The position numbers were made by a program, and so were the translations under genes. A stretch of 23,042 nucleotides of DNA from positions 1 to 23,042 of the forward strand of contig NZ_UPZP01000032.1 of NCBI RefSeq assembly GCF_900538805.1, written 5' to 3'. Under the pieces are notes generated by a model. It was not told the origin of the DNA and made no database searches. It saw only the letters and a program-made list of their open reading frames with translations. The DNA is from an uncultured Dialister sp. (GTDB lineage: Bacteria; Bacillota; Negativicutes; Veillonellales; Dialisteraceae). This document shows, piece by piece, positions 22,970-23,042 of the stretch. Every line of letters begins with the position of its first letter. The stretch's first letter is position 1.

Positions 22970-23042
22970 TTATCCAATGCAAGGAATAAGTCGACGCGAA
23001 TAGCGAGCTATTTAAGGAGACTTATGACGCAGCATTGGATAA
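22970..23042. repeat. Long nested quasi-palindrome at the window end
   Basis: Three perfect stems nest around a 2-nt centre: TTATCCAATGC / GCATTGGATAA (22970-22980, 23032-23042), ATAAGTC / GACTTAT (22986-22992, 23019-23025) and AATAGC / GCTATT (22999-23004, 23007-23012). The unpaired parts are AAGGA and GACGCG on the left, TAAGGA and GACGCA on the right. It may be a dispersed palindromic element or one end of something continuing beyond the window. No gene is seen in 22827-23042. Confidence 0.8.

Overview
The window looks like a chromosomal segment of a Negativicutes bacterium (Firmicutes with a Gram-negative-type envelope), most likely near Dialister or a relative. This is an inference from gene content, protein style and moderate GC, not from a marker gene. 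Support includes a two-subunit glycyl-tRNA synthetase behind a T-box, clear sigma-A type promoters (TTGACT-17-TATAAT and similar), strong Shine-Dalgarno sites, and the S1-domain / ppx-gppA / tilS / hpt / ftsH order typical of Firmicutes. Nearly all genes lie on the minus strand.

Layout. 1-870: a plus-strand terminator, then sodA (Mn-type superoxide dismutase) with its own promoter. 870-1280: non-coding repeat debris and a 7-bp microsatellite. 1283-4480: glyQ-glyS operon (4-bp ATGA overlap) behind a T-box leader. 4480-5440: about 1 kb without a gene, built from duplicated and dispersed repeats. 5443-6740: a two-gene operon, a VTT/TVP38 membrane protein and an HD-domain phosphohydrolase. 6795-12080: three long arrays of a 58/59-bp tandem repeat alternating with an exported WG-repeat protein and an AAA_14/DUF4143 ATPase. 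12147-12530: a small four-helix membrane protein, the only plus-strand gene. 12733-16269: smc. 16351-16905: a fourth repeat array. 16976-18877: ftsH, probably with a TTG start. 19242-22155: ppx/gppA-tilS-hpt operon, each junction an ATGA overlap. 22245-22811: an S1-domain RNA-binding protein. 22970-23042: a long quasi-palindrome that reaches the window edge.

Most genes are housekeeping: oxygen defence, tRNA charging and modification, purine salvage, chromosome organisation and membrane proteolysis. The unusual content is between them. Four intergenic arrays hold about 41 copies of a palindromic core in a strict 58-60 bp period and occupy roughly 2.6 kb. Each unit has two inverted repeats, the core and the linker. 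Units are homogenised within an array, and some are shared between arrays. Arrays 1 and 4 run in one orientation, 2 and 3 in the other. Each array lies next to the 5' end of at least one gene, often within a few tens of bases of a -10 box. I know of no named family that matches them, and they are the main candidate for an undescribed element. Other dispersed repeats, two microsatellites and a repeat inserted into one array show that these intergenic regions are very plastic.
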